A DNA stretch of 64,000 nucleotides from Streptomyces rimosus (GCF_008704655.1 NZ_CP023688.1:3410001-3474000), one strand, 5' to 3'; shown: positions 37,845 through 46,344, counted from the first letter of the stretch. A program made the numbers and translations. The notes: generated from the sequence alone by a model not told the origin.

Positions 37845-40094
37845 TCAGCCCAGGTCGTCGAAGCCGGGCGGGCGGCCGTTGTTGCCGCTGCCGCCGCTGC
37901 CGGCCGTCGGGGAGGCGGGCGGCGACTCCGGCGGCTTCGAGGGCGTCCGCGACGGCGAGTGCGACGGGGTCTGGGACGGCGAGTGCGACGGAGTCCGGGA
38001 CGGCGTCTGCGACGGGGTCTGGGACGGCGTCTGCGAGGGCGTCTGGGACGGGGTGTGCGAGGGCGTCTGGCTCGGCGGCGGCGTGTTGACCGGTCCGCCG
38101 CCGGAGCCGAGGTCCGTCTCCAGGTCGAACTTGGCCCCGGTGTCGTCGCCGATCGCGGCGGCGGTGTAGGCGGCCCAGATCTTGGCCGGGTAGCCGCCGC
38201 CGTTGACGCGGCCGCCACCGCCGGTGCCCTTGAGCGTCACCTGCTTGCCGCCCTTGGCCTCCTCGCCGAACATGCCGACCGCGGTGACCAGCTTGGGCGT
38301 GTAGCCGACGAACCACGCCGACTTGTTGTCGTCGGAGGTGCCGGTCTTGCCCGCGGCCTGGTAGTCCGTGCCGCCTATGGCTTCCTTGGCCGTACCGTCG
38401 TTGACCACGCCGCGCAGGACGGAGGTGACGGTGTCGGCGGTGTTGCGGGTCAGCACCTGGGAGCCGATCGGGTCGGGCAGTTCGGTCTCCTGCGAGCCGT
38501 GCTCCGCCTTGACGACCAGGGACGGGGTGACCTTCTTGCCGTGGTTGTCGAGGGTGGCGTAGGCGCCGGCCATCTGGAGCGGGCTGGCGCCCATGGTGCC
38601 GAGCGTCATGGCGGGCTGGACGTCCATCCGGCTGCCGTCCATGCCGAGGCCGACCGCGGTCTTCTTGACCTCGTCCAGGCCCACGTCGGCGCCCATCTGC
38701 GCGAAGACGGAGTTGACGGAGTTGTTGGTCGCCTGCTGGACGCTGATCCGGCCGTAGGAGCGCTCGTCCTCGTTCGGCGGGGCGAACGGCTTGGTGCCGC
38801 CCACGACCGGGCGCCGGTTGCGGCCGTCGTAGACCGTGTCGGGGGTGATCGGCACGCCGGACTGGGTCTTGGCGTGGTTCTCCAGGGCGGAGGCGAAGAT
38901 CAGCGGCTTGAACGTGGAGGCGGGCTGGAAGTCGGCCCGCGTGGCGTTGTTCGTGTAGTGCTTGGTGTAGCCCGCGCCGCCGTACATGGCGACCACGTGG
39001 CCGGTCTTGGGGTCGACCGAGACGGCGCCGAGCTGGGCGTCCCGGTCCACCTTGCGGACGTCGGGCTTGAGGTCGTCGGTCAGCTTGTTCTTGACCGCCT
39101 TCTCCAGCTCCTGCTGCCGCTTCTTGTCGATGCCCAGGGTGATGGTCCAGCCGCCGGCCGCGAGTTCCTTTTCGTCGACACCCTTACGGATGAGTTCGTC
39201 GTTGGCGGCGTTGACGAAGTAGCCGATCTGGCCGGCCACACCGGGCAGCGGCTTGGGCTTGATGGGCTCCTGGAACTTCTGCTTCTGCCGGTCCTCCGGG
39301 CTGAGCCACTTCATCTCGACCATGTTGTCGAGCGTGTACGCCCAGCGCTCCTGCACCCGCTTCTTGCCGGCCTCGGAGGCGATGGCCCAGTCGTACTGGC
39401 TCGGCGCCTGGAGGAGGGAGGCCAGGTAGGCGCCCTGGCTGACGGTCAGCTTGTCCACGTCCACGCCGTAGTACGCCTGGGCGGCGGCCTGGATGCCGTA
39501 CGCGCCGCGGCCGTAGTAGCTGGTGTTCATGTAGCCGGCGAGGATGTCCTTCTTGTCCAGCTTGTTGTCGACCTTGAGGGAGATGACGATCTCCTGGAGC
39601 TTGCGGCTGACCGTCTGCTCCTGGCTCAGGTAGTAGTTCTTGACGTACTGCTGGGTGATGGTGGAACCACCCTGCTTGCCCCGGCCCCTGAGCGTGTTGA
39701 GGACGCCGCGCAGCGTACCCTTCAGGTCGACGCCGGAGTCCTGGTAGAAGGTCTTGTTCTCGGCCGCGACGAAGGCGTGCTGGACGGGCTCGGGGATCTC
39801 GTCGATCTTGACGGTCTCGCGGTTGAGCAGGCCCTTGCGGGCCATGACCGTGCCGTCGGCGTACTTGTAGACGTTGCTCTGGGTCGTGGCCGCCGCGTTG
39901 CCCTGGTCGGGCACGTCCACGTACAGGTACAGGCCGATGAAGCCGAGGATGCCCAGCAGGCACACACCGAGGAAGGCCCCGAGCAGCTTCTTCCAGGTGA
40001 AGAAGCGGCGTATGCCGCCCTTCTTGGCCTTGGTCTTCGGTTTGGCCCGGCGGTTACGTCCCTGCGCCGCCCGTCTCGCGTCCGCTCGCCCCAT
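37845..40094 (-). CDS. Class A penicillin-binding protein (transglycosylase/transpeptidase)
   Basis: 749 aa, bifunctional peptidoglycan synthase. Basic cytosolic N-terminus, one membrane helix (about 36-58), GT51 domain (about 75-250: AAENKTFYQDSGVD, then GGSTITQQYVKNYYLSQEQT), transpeptidase (about 340-640: S*TFKP in PASTFKPLIF, SVN in NNSVNSVF, KTGTSD). The catalytic Glu of GT51 is kept, but the usual ED..F..H..G is EN..F..D..G. The C-terminal tail carries about 11 S-x-T/S-P tetrapeptides (about 675-720) then Pro/Gly-rich sequence. Usually acts in cell-wall synthesis at tips or spores. Confidence 0.93.
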   Translation of the reverse strand: MGRADARRAAQGRNRRAKPKTKAKKGGIRRFFTWKKLLGAFLGVCLLGILGFIGLYLYVDVPDQGNAAATTQSNVYKYADGTVMARKGLLNRETVKIDEIPEPVQHAFVAAENKTFYQDSGVDLKGTLRGVLNTLRGRGKQGGSTITQQYVKNYYLSQEQTVSRKLQEIVISLKVDNKLDKKDILAGYMNTSYYGRGAYGIQAAAQAYYGVDVDKLTVSQGAYLASLLQAPSQYDWAIASEAGKKRVQERWAYTLDNMVEMKWLSPEDRQKQKFQEPIKPKPLPGVAGQIGYFVNAANDELIRKGVDEKELAAGGWTITLGIDKKRQQELEKAVKNKLTDDLKPDVRKVDRDAQLGAVSVDPKTGHVVAMYGGAGYTKHYTNNATRADFQPASTFKPLIFASALENHAKTQSGVPITPDTVYDGRNRRPVVGGTKPFAPPNEDERSYGRISVQQATNNSVNSVFAQMGADVGLDEVKKTAVGLGMDGSRMDVQPAMTLGTMGASPLQMAGAYATLDNHGKKVTPSLVVKAEHGSQETELPDPIGSQVLTRNTADTVTSVLRGVVNDGTAKEAIGGTDYQAAGKTGTSDDNKSAWFVGYTPKLVTAVGMFGEEAKGGKQVTLKGTGGGGRVNGGGYPAKIWAAYTAAAIGDDTGAKFDLETDLGSGGGPVNTPPPSQTPSHTPSQTPSQTPSQTPSQTPSRTPSHSPSQTPSHSPSRTPSKPPESPPASPTAGSGGSGNNGRPPGFDDLG

Positions 40095-40262
40095 CGCTCC
40101 CGCAACTCCAGTCGTTCCGCCCCCAATAACTCAGCTCACGAAGCTAACACCGCATCTGTCGACAAATGCTCATCGATCAAGGCTTTTGCCGGCGTGACAA
40201 AGAGCACCCGTTCCTGGGGGAACCTCCGCCCAAGGATGCCGCACTCGACTGAGAACCCTCTT

Positions 40263-40286
40263 AAAGTGCTATCACTTTGCTAGAGT
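40263..40286 (+). promoter_or_regulatory. Palindromic promoter of the SPFH–RHH operon
   Basis: AAAGTG-CTAT-CACTTT (40263-40278) is a perfect dyad; a TAGAGT -10-like hexamer follows (40281-40286). On the minus strand TAGCA is repeated with 11-bp spacing. A ribbon-helix-helix protein encoded at the operon's end is an obvious candidate to bind it. Confidence 0.5.
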
Positions 40287-40329
40287 TGCGCGAGCATCAC
40301 CGACCAGTACACGAGAAACGGGGAGACAC

Positions 40330-41310
40330 ATGTCCGACCAGACACCGGCCGGCGGCGGCAACGACGGGGCGGACGGCGGGGCGCAGCTCACGGCCGACGC
40401 GCCGCAGATGCCCCGCCCGCAGGTCCGCGAGACGCCGGCGCACAGCATCCCGGGCGGCCTGGGCCTGCTGCTCACCGTCCTCGGCGCGTTCGCCGGGCTG
40501 GGCATGATCATCGGTGGCGGCGCCCTCGCCGCGGGCGGGAACAAGGCGGTGGGCGTGCCGCTGATCGTCGTCGGCGTCCTGCTGTCGGTGGGCTCGCTGT
40601 TCTGCATGACCGGCGTGAAGATGGTCGCCCCCGGCGAGGCCCGCGTCATCCAGCTCTTCGGCCGCTACGTCGGCACCATCCGCGAGGACGGCCTGCGCTG
40701 GGTGAACCCGCTGACCGCCGACCGCAAGATCTCCACCCGCGTCCGCAACCACGAGACCGCGGTCCTGAAGGTCAACGACGCCTACGGCAACCCGATCGAG
40801 CTGGCCTCCATCGTCGTGTGGCAGGTCGAGGACACCGCGCAGGCCCTCTTCGAGGTCGATGACTTCCTGGAGTTCGTCGCCACCCAGACCGAGGCGGCGG
40901 TGCGGCACATCGCGATCGAGTACCCGTACGACGCGCACGACGAGGACGCGCTGTCGCTGCGCGGCAACGCCGAGGAGATCACCGAGAAGCTGGCCGTCGA
41001 GCTGACCGCCCGGGTGCAGGCCGCGGGCGTACGGATCATCGAGTCCCGCTTCAGCCACCTCGCGTACGCTCCGGAGATCGCCTCGGCGATGCTCCAGCGG
41101 CAGCAGGCCGGCGCGGTGGTGGCGGCCCGCCAGCAGATCGTCGAGGGCGCGGTCGGCATGGTCGAGATGGCGCTGGCCCGGATCAGCGAGCAGGACATCG
41201 TGGAACTGGACGAGGAGCGGAAGGCGGCCATGGTCAGCAACCTGATGGTGGTGCTGTGCGGCGACCGGGCCGCCCAGCCCGTACTGAACACCGGCTCCCT
41301 GTACCAGTGA
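40330..41310 (+). CDS. SPFH (band 7/prohibitin-like) membrane protein
   Basis: 326 aa. Two hydrophobic segments (about 40-60 and 75-98), then the SPFH domain (about 100-270): VAPGEARVIQLFGRYVGTIR, GLRWVNPLTADRKISTRVRN, SIVVWQVEDTAQALFEVDDF and AGVRIIESRFSHLAYAPEIA. Such proteins form membrane microdomain scaffolds or protect proteases. GGGAGACAC before the ATG. The stop overlaps the next gene's GTG, coupling it to the RHH protein. Confidence 0.92.
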   Translation: MSDQTPAGGGNDGADGGAQLTADAPQMPRPQVRETPAHSIPGGLGLLLTVLGAFAGLGMIIGGGALAAGGNKAVGVPLIVVGVLLSVGSLFCMTGVKMVAPGEARVIQLFGRYVGTIREDGLRWVNPLTADRKISTRVRNHETAVLKVNDAYGNPIELASIVVWQVEDTAQALFEVDDFLEFVATQTEAAVRHIAIEYPYDAHDEDALSLRGNAEEITEKLAVELTARVQAAGVRIIESRFSHLAYAPEIASAMLQRQQAGAVVAARQQIVEGAVGMVEMALARISEQDIVELDEERKAAMVSNLMVVLCGDRAAQPVLNTGSLYQ

Positions 41311-41645
41311 GCGAGGGCGGCTCCCAGGACGCGACCGGGGCCGGCGGCCCCGGGGACGGCGGGCAGGCGCCGAAGCGGCGGGCGGCGCAGCGGCGCAAGC
41401 AGATGCTGCTGCGGCTCGACCCGCTGGTGCACGACGCGCTCGCCCGCTGGGCCGACGACGAGCTGCGCAGCGCCAACGCCCAGGTCGAGTTCCTGCTGCG
41501 GAAGGCGCTCTCGGACGCCGGCCGGCTGCCGAAGGGCGCGGGCGGCCTGCCCCGGCGGGGGCGGCCGCCGAAGTCGGCGGAGCCGCGGGAGGCGGCGGGG
41601 GACGAAGAGCCGCCGGGCCCGGAGGGCGCCGGACCGCACGGGTGA
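41307..41645 (+). CDS. Ribbon-helix-helix (Arc-like) DNA-binding protein
   Basis: 112 aa. RRKQMLLRLDPLVHDALARW then ADDELRSANAQVEFLLRKAL is the RHH fold (about 32-70), flanked by Gly/Pro-rich low-complexity ends. GTG overlaps the SPFH stop as GTGA. Arc/MetJ-type proteins repress by binding short inverted repeats; the dyad at 40263 upstream of this operon is the likely target (inference). Confidence 0.8.
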   Translation: MSEGGSQDATGAGGPGDGGQAPKRRAAQRRKQMLLRLDPLVHDALARWADDELRSANAQVEFLLRKALSDAGRLPKGAGGLPRRGRPPKSAEPREAAGDEEPPGPEGAGPHG

Positions 41646-41654
41646 GACCGGTAC

Positions 41655-41692
41655 GCCGGGGACCCGGCCCGTACGCGGGCGGGGTCCCCGGC
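41655..41692 (+). terminator. Terminator after the SPFH–RHH operon
   Basis: GCCGGGGACCC (41655-41665) pairs with GGGTCCCCGGC (41682-41692); an inner GCCCG/CGGGC stem adds to it. Followed by CTTCCTTTCC. Lies just before the operator of the ABC unit. Confidence 0.75.
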
Positions 41693-41707
41693 CTTCCTTT
41701 CCCCAGC

Positions 41708-41727
41708 TATACACCATGGGTATACAC
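41708..41727. promoter_or_regulatory. Operator of ABC unit 1 (TATACACC-N4-GTATACAC)
   Basis: TATACACCATGGGTATACAC; TATAC...GTATA form inverted arms around 7 bp. The same plan, 15 of 20 bases identical, occurs before the PadR gene at 45027-45046. A TAGTCT hexamer (41734-41739) follows as possible -10. PadR-type control of both units is inferred. Confidence 0.65.
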
Positions 41728-41870
41728 GCCATGTAGTCTGTGGCATGTCCCTTGGGGCCGGTCCCTGGAGGCCGCCGTTCGCCGTATCCGTCACGGCACC
41801 GGCCCACCCCGGCAGCGGCATCGGCCGCTGCCGCCCCACCGCCCCTGTCCGCACTTCCGGAGGCCCTCGT

Positions 41871-42557
41871 ATGACCCCGGCCGGTTCCCTTCTCACGGCC
41901 CGCGCGCTGCACAAGGCGTACGGCTCGACCCCCGCGCTCGACGGCGCGGACTTCTCCATCCACCCGGGCGAGGTCGTCGCCGTCATGGGCCCCTCCGGCT
42001 CCGGCAAATCGACCCTGCTGCACTGCCTGGCCGGGATCATCCGCCCGGACTCCGGCAGCGTGCTCTACGGCTCCCGCGACCTGACCCACATGTCCGACGC
42101 CCAGCGCAGCGCGCTACGGCGCTCCGATTACGGCTTCGTCTTCCAGTTCGGCCAGCTCGTCCCCGAGCTGACCTGCCTGGAGAACGTGGCGCTGCCGCTG
42201 CGCCTGAACGGCGTCAAGCGCAAGGAGGCCGAGGAGCGCTCGCTGGAGTGGCTGGAGCGGCTGGAGGTCGGCGAGGTGCGGGCCAAGCGGCCCGGCGAGG
42301 TCTCCGGCGGCCAGGGCCAGCGGGTCGCGGTGGCCCGCGCGCTCGCCGCCCGCCCCCGCGTGATCTTCGCCGACGAGCCCACCGGCGCGCTGGACTCCCT
42401 CAACGGCGAGCGCGTGATGACCTTGCTGACGGAGGCCGCGCGGGACACCAACGCGGCCGTCGTCCTGGTCACCCACGAAGCACGGGTCGCGGCCTATTCC
42501 GACCGCGAGGTCGTCGTCCGCGACGGCCAGGCCCGGGAAATGGCGGGTCTGGCATGA
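41871..42557 (+). CDS. ABC transporter ATP-binding protein (MacB/LolD type), unit 1
   Basis: 228 aa. Walker A GPSGSGKST, Q-loop FQFGQLVPELT, signature VSGGQGQRVAVARAL, Walker B VIFADEPTGALD and switch His THEAR. Powers the FtsX-type permease that overlaps it by ATGA. ATG at 41871 with CCGGAGG upstream and by analogy with unit 2; an in-frame ATG at 41745 just after the operator is an alternative. Shares a 96-nt identical segment (42131-42226) with the unit 2 ATPase. Confidence 0.92.
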   Translation: MTPAGSLLTARALHKAYGSTPALDGADFSIHPGEVVAVMGPSGSGKSTLLHCLAGIIRPDSGSVLYGSRDLTHMSDAQRSALRRSDYGFVFQFGQLVPELTCLENVALPLRLNGVKRKEAEERSLEWLERLEVGEVRAKRPGEVSGGQGQRVAVARALAARPRVIFADEPTGALDSLNGERVMTLLTEAARDTNAAVVLVTHEARVAAYSDREVVVRDGQAREMAGLA

Positions 42558-44971
42558 CCACCCTCGACCACCGCCCCGGCCCCACGGGCCAGGAGGAGTC
42601 CCGGGCCAAGGCCCCGGCCGGTCCGGCCGTCTGGTTCCGCGACCTCGTCATGGGCATGCGCTTCGCGGTCGGCAGCGGCCGCGAGGGCTGGGTCCGTACG
42701 GCGCTGACCGCCGTCGGCGTCGGCCTCGGCGTGGCGCTGCTGCTGGGCGCCTCCTCCGTACCGAACCTGCTGAACAGCCGCTCCGAGCGGAGCAACGCGC
42801 GCAACCTCATGTTCGGGGAGCACGACGCGAAGCGCTCCGACCACTCCTTCCTCTTCCACCACGTGGGTTCCCAGTTCCGCGGCGACAGCGTGGACGGCCT
42901 GCTGCTGCGTCCGGAGGGCAGCCACCCCGTACTGCCGCCCGGCGTGGACAAGATGCCCGGGCCGGGCGAGGCGGTCGTCTCGCCCGCCCTGAAGGAACTC
43001 CTGGAATCCCCGGACGGCGAGCTGCTGCACGACCGGCTCCCGTACCGCGTGGTCGGCACGATCGGGCAAGCCGGCGTGATCGGCCCCAGCGAGTACTACT
43101 ACTACGCGGGCAGTGACCAGCTCGTCCTGAAGGACGGCAACGGGACCAACCGCGCCGACGCCTATGGGCGGAAGATCGAGTCACGGGACATGGACCCGGT
43201 CCTGCTGGTGCTGATCCTGGTGGGCTGCGTCGTCCTGCTGATGCCGGTGGCCATCTTCATCGCCACCGCCGTCCGCTTCGGCGGCGAGCGGCGCGACCGG
43301 CGGCTGGCCGCGCTGCGCCTGGTGGGCGCCGACAACCACATGGCGCGCCGGATCGCCGCCGGCGAGGCCCTGCTCGGTTCGCTGTTCGGGCTGGTCGTGG
43401 GCGTCGGGATGTTCCTGCTCGGCCGGCAGTTCATCGGCGCTGTCGACATCAGCAGCCTCAACGCCTTTCCCACCGACCTGTCGCCGGTCCCCGCGCTGGC
43501 CGTCCTGATCCTGCTGGCCGTACCGGCGTCCGCCGTCGTCGTCACGCTCTTCGCGCTGCGCGGCATCGCCATCGAGCCGCTGGGCGTCGTCCGCAGCGCG
43601 GTGCCGCGCCGCCGGCGGCTGTGGTGGCGGCTGCCGATCCCGGTCATCGGGCTGGGGGTACTGGCGGCGTTCGGCACGGTCGACAGGAAGACCGGCTCCG
43701 TCAACACGTACTTGATCGGCGGCGGCGCCGTGCTGACGCTGCTCGGCCTGACCATGCTGCTGCCCTGGCTGGTGGAGGCGGTCGTGGCGCGCTTCAAGGG
43801 CGGCCCGGTCCCCTGGCAGCTGGCCGCCCGCCGGCTCCAGCTGAGCAGCAGCAGCGCGGCACGCGCGGTCAGCGGCATCACGGTCGCGGTGGCCGGTGCC
43901 ATCGCGCTGCAGATGCTGTTCACCGCCGTCGGCGACGACTTCACCAAGCCCACCGGGCAGGACGCGTCGCGGGCCCAGCTCCAGGTGATGCTGCCCGCCA
44001 GGGACGGCGCCGCCACACAGAAGATGATCGACGCGTTCAACGGGACGAAGGGCGTCAGCGGCGTCATCGCCACCGTCAACTCGCGGATCGTCTCCCCCGG
44101 CCCGGAGCGGAACGAAGGGGGCTTCCCGCTGAGCACCTCGCTCACCGTCGGCAGCTGCGAGACCCTCCAGGAGATCGCCCGGCCGGGCCCGTGCAAGGAC
44201 GGCGACGTCTTCCTGATCAAGGGCGGTCCCGGCTCCTACACGGACGAGGAGCTGCCCAAGGTCGTATCCCCCGGTGCCCGGGTGCTGCTCAACGACTTCG
44301 ACGAGCACGGCAAGCTCAAGGGCCGGCCCACCCCGTGGACCCTGCCCCGGACGATCCGCCCCGTCGACGCCCGGCCCGACCCGACCGGTGAAGAGCGCAC
44401 CGGCCTGTTCGCCACCACGGGCGCGATCGACGTCGCGAAGCTGGCCGACCCCACGGCGCGGGCCATGGTGCGGCTCGACCCGGCCGTCCCGGACGCCGCC
44501 GAGTACGCCCGCAACACCGCGGCCCGCATCGACGTGACCGCCAACACCTTCCAGCTCATGGACACCAGCGACGACCGGCGCTTCGTCAGCGTCCGCAACG
44601 GCCTGCTGATCGCGTCCGTGGCGACCATGACGCTGATCGCCGCCAGCATGCTGGTCACCACCCTGGAGCAGCTGCGCGAACGCCGCCGCCTGCTGTCGGT
44701 CCTGGTGGCCTTCGGCACCCGGCGCGGCACGCTCGCCTGGTCCGTGCTGTGGCAGACGGCCGTCCCGATGGCCCTCGGCCTGGCGCTCGCGGTGGCCGGC
44801 GGCCTGGGCCTCGGCCGGGTGCTGCTGGGCCTGACGCACAAGAGCGGCATCGCGTGGTCGGTGGTCTGGCCGCTGCCGCTGTTCGGCGCCGCACTGGTGC
44901 TGCTCGTGACGCTGCTCAGCATGCCGCCGCTGTGGCGGATGATGCGGGCGGACGGGCTGCGTACGGAGTGA
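42554..44971 (+). CDS. FtsX/MacB-like ABC permease, unit 1
   Basis: 805 aa with two FtsX modules. TM1 after a short N-terminus (GVGLGVALLLGASSVP), extracytoplasmic domain (about 65-210), three helices (about 215-345), a pair near 360-400, another helix near 450 (SGITVAVAGAIALQM), a second outer domain (about 470-685) with one Cys pair (GSCETLQEIARPGPC), then three C-terminal helices and the tail RMMRADGLRTE. ATGA overlap with the ATPase gene. Probably exports a peptide or lipid-like compound, or acts in envelope-stress sensing; substrate unknown. Confidence 0.9.
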   Translation: MTTLDHRPGPTGQEESRAKAPAGPAVWFRDLVMGMRFAVGSGREGWVRTALTAVGVGLGVALLLGASSVPNLLNSRSERSNARNLMFGEHDAKRSDHSFLFHHVGSQFRGDSVDGLLLRPEGSHPVLPPGVDKMPGPGEAVVSPALKELLESPDGELLHDRLPYRVVGTIGQAGVIGPSEYYYYAGSDQLVLKDGNGTNRADAYGRKIESRDMDPVLLVLILVGCVVLLMPVAIFIATAVRFGGERRDRRLAALRLVGADNHMARRIAAGEALLGSLFGLVVGVGMFLLGRQFIGAVDISSLNAFPTDLSPVPALAVLILLAVPASAVVVTLFALRGIAIEPLGVVRSAVPRRRRLWWRLPIPVIGLGVLAAFGTVDRKTGSVNTYLIGGGAVLTLLGLTMLLPWLVEAVVARFKGGPVPWQLAARRLQLSSSSAARAVSGITVAVAGAIALQMLFTAVGDDFTKPTGQDASRAQLQVMLPARDGAATQKMIDAFNGTKGVSGVIATVNSRIVSPGPERNEGGFPLSTSLTVGSCETLQEIARPGPCKDGDVFLIKGGPGSYTDEELPKVVSPGARVLLNDFDEHGKLKGRPTPWTLPRTIRPVDARPDPTGEERTGLFATTGAIDVAKLADPTARAMVRLDPAVPDAAEYARNTAARIDVTANTFQLMDTSDDRRFVSVRNGLLIASVATMTLIAASMLVTTLEQLRERRRLLSVLVAFGTRRGTLAWSVLWQTAVPMALGLALAVAGGLGLGRVLLGLTHKSGIAWSVVWPLPLFGAALVLLVTLLSMPPLWRMMRADGLRTE

Positions 44972-44979
44972 CCGCGCCG

Positions 44980-45024
44980 CCGCCCGGCCCCGGGACCCGC
45001 GCGACGGGTCCCGGGGCCGGGCGG
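44980..45024 (+). terminator. Terminator after ABC unit 1
   Basis: Perfect 20-bp stem (CCGCCCGGCCCCGGGACCCG, 44980-44999, with 45005-45024), 5-nt loop, ending 2 bp before the unit 2 operator. Confidence 0.88.
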
Positions 45025-45026
45025 TC

Positions 45027-45046
45027 TATGCACCGCACGTATACAC
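45027..45046. promoter_or_regulatory. Operator of the PadR–ABC unit 2
   Basis: TATGCACCGCACGTATACAC, the counterpart of 41708-41727; TATGC/GTATA arms around 7 bp. TAAGGT (45066-45071) lies 6 nt before the padR ATG, so the message is probably leaderless with the operator at the -35. Confidence 0.65.
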
Positions 45047-45077
45047 CACGGCCGTAGCGACAAAGTAAGGTGGTCGC

Positions 45078-45602
45078 ATGTCAATCGGTCATACGCTGCT
45101 GGGCCTCCTGGAGTCCGGCCCCCGCCATGGCTACGACCTGAAGCGCGCGTTCGACGAGCACTTCGGCCACGACCGTCCGCTGCACTACGGACAGGTCTAC
45201 TCGACCATGTCCCGGCTGCTGAAGAACGGCCTCGTCGAAGTGGACGGCGTCGAGGCGGGCGCGGGCCCGGAGCGCAAGCGGTACGCCATCACGGACGCCG
45301 GCGTGACCGACGTCGCGCAGTGGCTCGCCCGGCCCGAGAAGCCCGAGCCGTACCTCCAGTCGACCCTGTACACGAAGGTGGTGCTGGCCCTGCTCACCGG
45401 CCGGGACGCCGCCGAGCTGCTGGACACCCAGCGCACCGAGCACCTGCGGCTGATGCGCGGCCTGACCGAGCGCAAGCGCAAGGGCGACCTCGCCGACCAG
45501 CTCATCTGCGACCACGCCCTGTTCCATCTGGAGGCCGACCTGCGCTGGCTGGAGCTGACGGCCGCGCGCCTGGACAAGCTGGCCGCGGTGATCGGCTCGT
45601 GA
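45078..45602 (+). CDS. PadR-family transcriptional regulator
   Basis: 174 aa. N-terminal winged helix (IGHTLLGLLESGPRHGYDLK, then LHYGQVYSTMSRLLKNGLVE) and C-terminal helical dimer domain (AALLDTQRTEHLRLMRGLTE-like region). PadR repressors often control drug- or peptide-responsive ABC exporters encoded next to them. GTGA overlap with the ATPase gene, so coupled. Likely binds the TAT(A/G)CACC...GTATACAC sites before itself and before unit 1. Confidence 0.92.
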   Translation: MSIGHTLLGLLESGPRHGYDLKRAFDEHFGHDRPLHYGQVYSTMSRLLKNGLVEVDGVEAGAGPERKRYAITDAGVTDVAQWLARPEKPEPYLQSTLYTKVVLALLTGRDAAELLDTQRTEHLRLMRGLTERKRKGDLADQLICDHALFHLEADLRWLELTAARLDKLAAVIGS

Positions 45603-46288
45603 CGCCCGCGGGATCGCTGCTGGCCGCCGAGGGGCTGCACAAGGCGTTCGGGCAGACCGCCGCGCTGGACGGGGTGGACTTCTCCATCCACCCGGGCGAG
45701 GTCGTGGCCGTCCTGGGCCCCTCCGGCTCCGGCAAATCGACTCTGCTGCACTGCCTGGCGGGCATCGTCCTGCCCGACTCCGGCACGGTCCGCTACGGGG
45801 ACCACGACGTGACGGGGATGAACGACGCGCAGCGCAGCGCCCTGCGCCGGGCGGACTTCGGCTTCGTCTTCCAGTTCGGCCAGCTCGTCCCCGAGCTGAC
45901 CTGCCTGGAGAACGTGGCGCTGCCGCTGCGCCTGAACGGCGTCAAGCGCAAGGACGCGCAGCGGCACGCCCGCGAGTGGCTGGAGCGGCTGGAGGTCGAG
46001 GACACCGCGGGCAGCCGGCCCGGCGAGGTCTCCGGCGGCCAGGGCCAGCGGGTCGCGGTGGCCCGCGCCCTCGCCGCCCGCCCCCGCGTGATCTTCGCCG
46101 ACGAGCCCACCGGCGCGCTGGACTCCCTCAACGGCGAGCGCGTGATGACCCTGCTGACCGACGCGGCGCGCGACACCAACGCGGCCGTCGTCCTGGTCAC
46201 CCACGAAGCACGGGTCGCCGCCTACTCCGACCGCGAGGTCGTCGTCCGCGACGGCAAGGTGAAGGACATGCTGGCGGGCCTGATATGA
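45599..46288 (+). CDS. ABC transporter ATP-binding protein (MacB/LolD type), unit 2
   Basis: 229 aa with the same motifs as unit 1 (GPSGSGKST, VSGGQGQRVAVARAL, FADEPTGALD). DNA identity to unit 1 is near total over 45859-45954 and over the signature/Walker B region, although flanking parts and the permeases have diverged, pointing to duplication plus gene conversion. GTG start overlaps the padR stop. Presumably serves both following permeases. Confidence 0.93.
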   Translation: MTPAGSLLAAEGLHKAFGQTAALDGVDFSIHPGEVVAVLGPSGSGKSTLLHCLAGIVLPDSGTVRYGDHDVTGMNDAQRSALRRADFGFVFQFGQLVPELTCLENVALPLRLNGVKRKDAQRHAREWLERLEVEDTAGSRPGEVSGGQGQRVAVARALAARPRVIFADEPTGALDSLNGERVMTLLTDAARDTNAAVVLVTHEARVAAYSDREVVVRDGKVKDMLAGLI

Positions 46289-46344
46289 GCCCGCCCGGCA
46301 CCCACACGCCACACGGCGGCCCGTCCGGCGGCACCTGCGGATGA
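46285..46344 (+). CDS. Possible 19-codon leader ORF
   Basis: ATGAGCCCGCCC... starts on the ATPase stop (ATGA) and ends on the permease start (ATGA at 46341-46344), encoding MSPPGTHTPHGGPSGGTCG. It may pass ribosomes from the ATPase to the permease by re-initiation, or be the old permease start separated by a frameshift. No homology is known. Confidence 0.35.
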   Translation: MSPPGTHTPHGGPSGGTCG

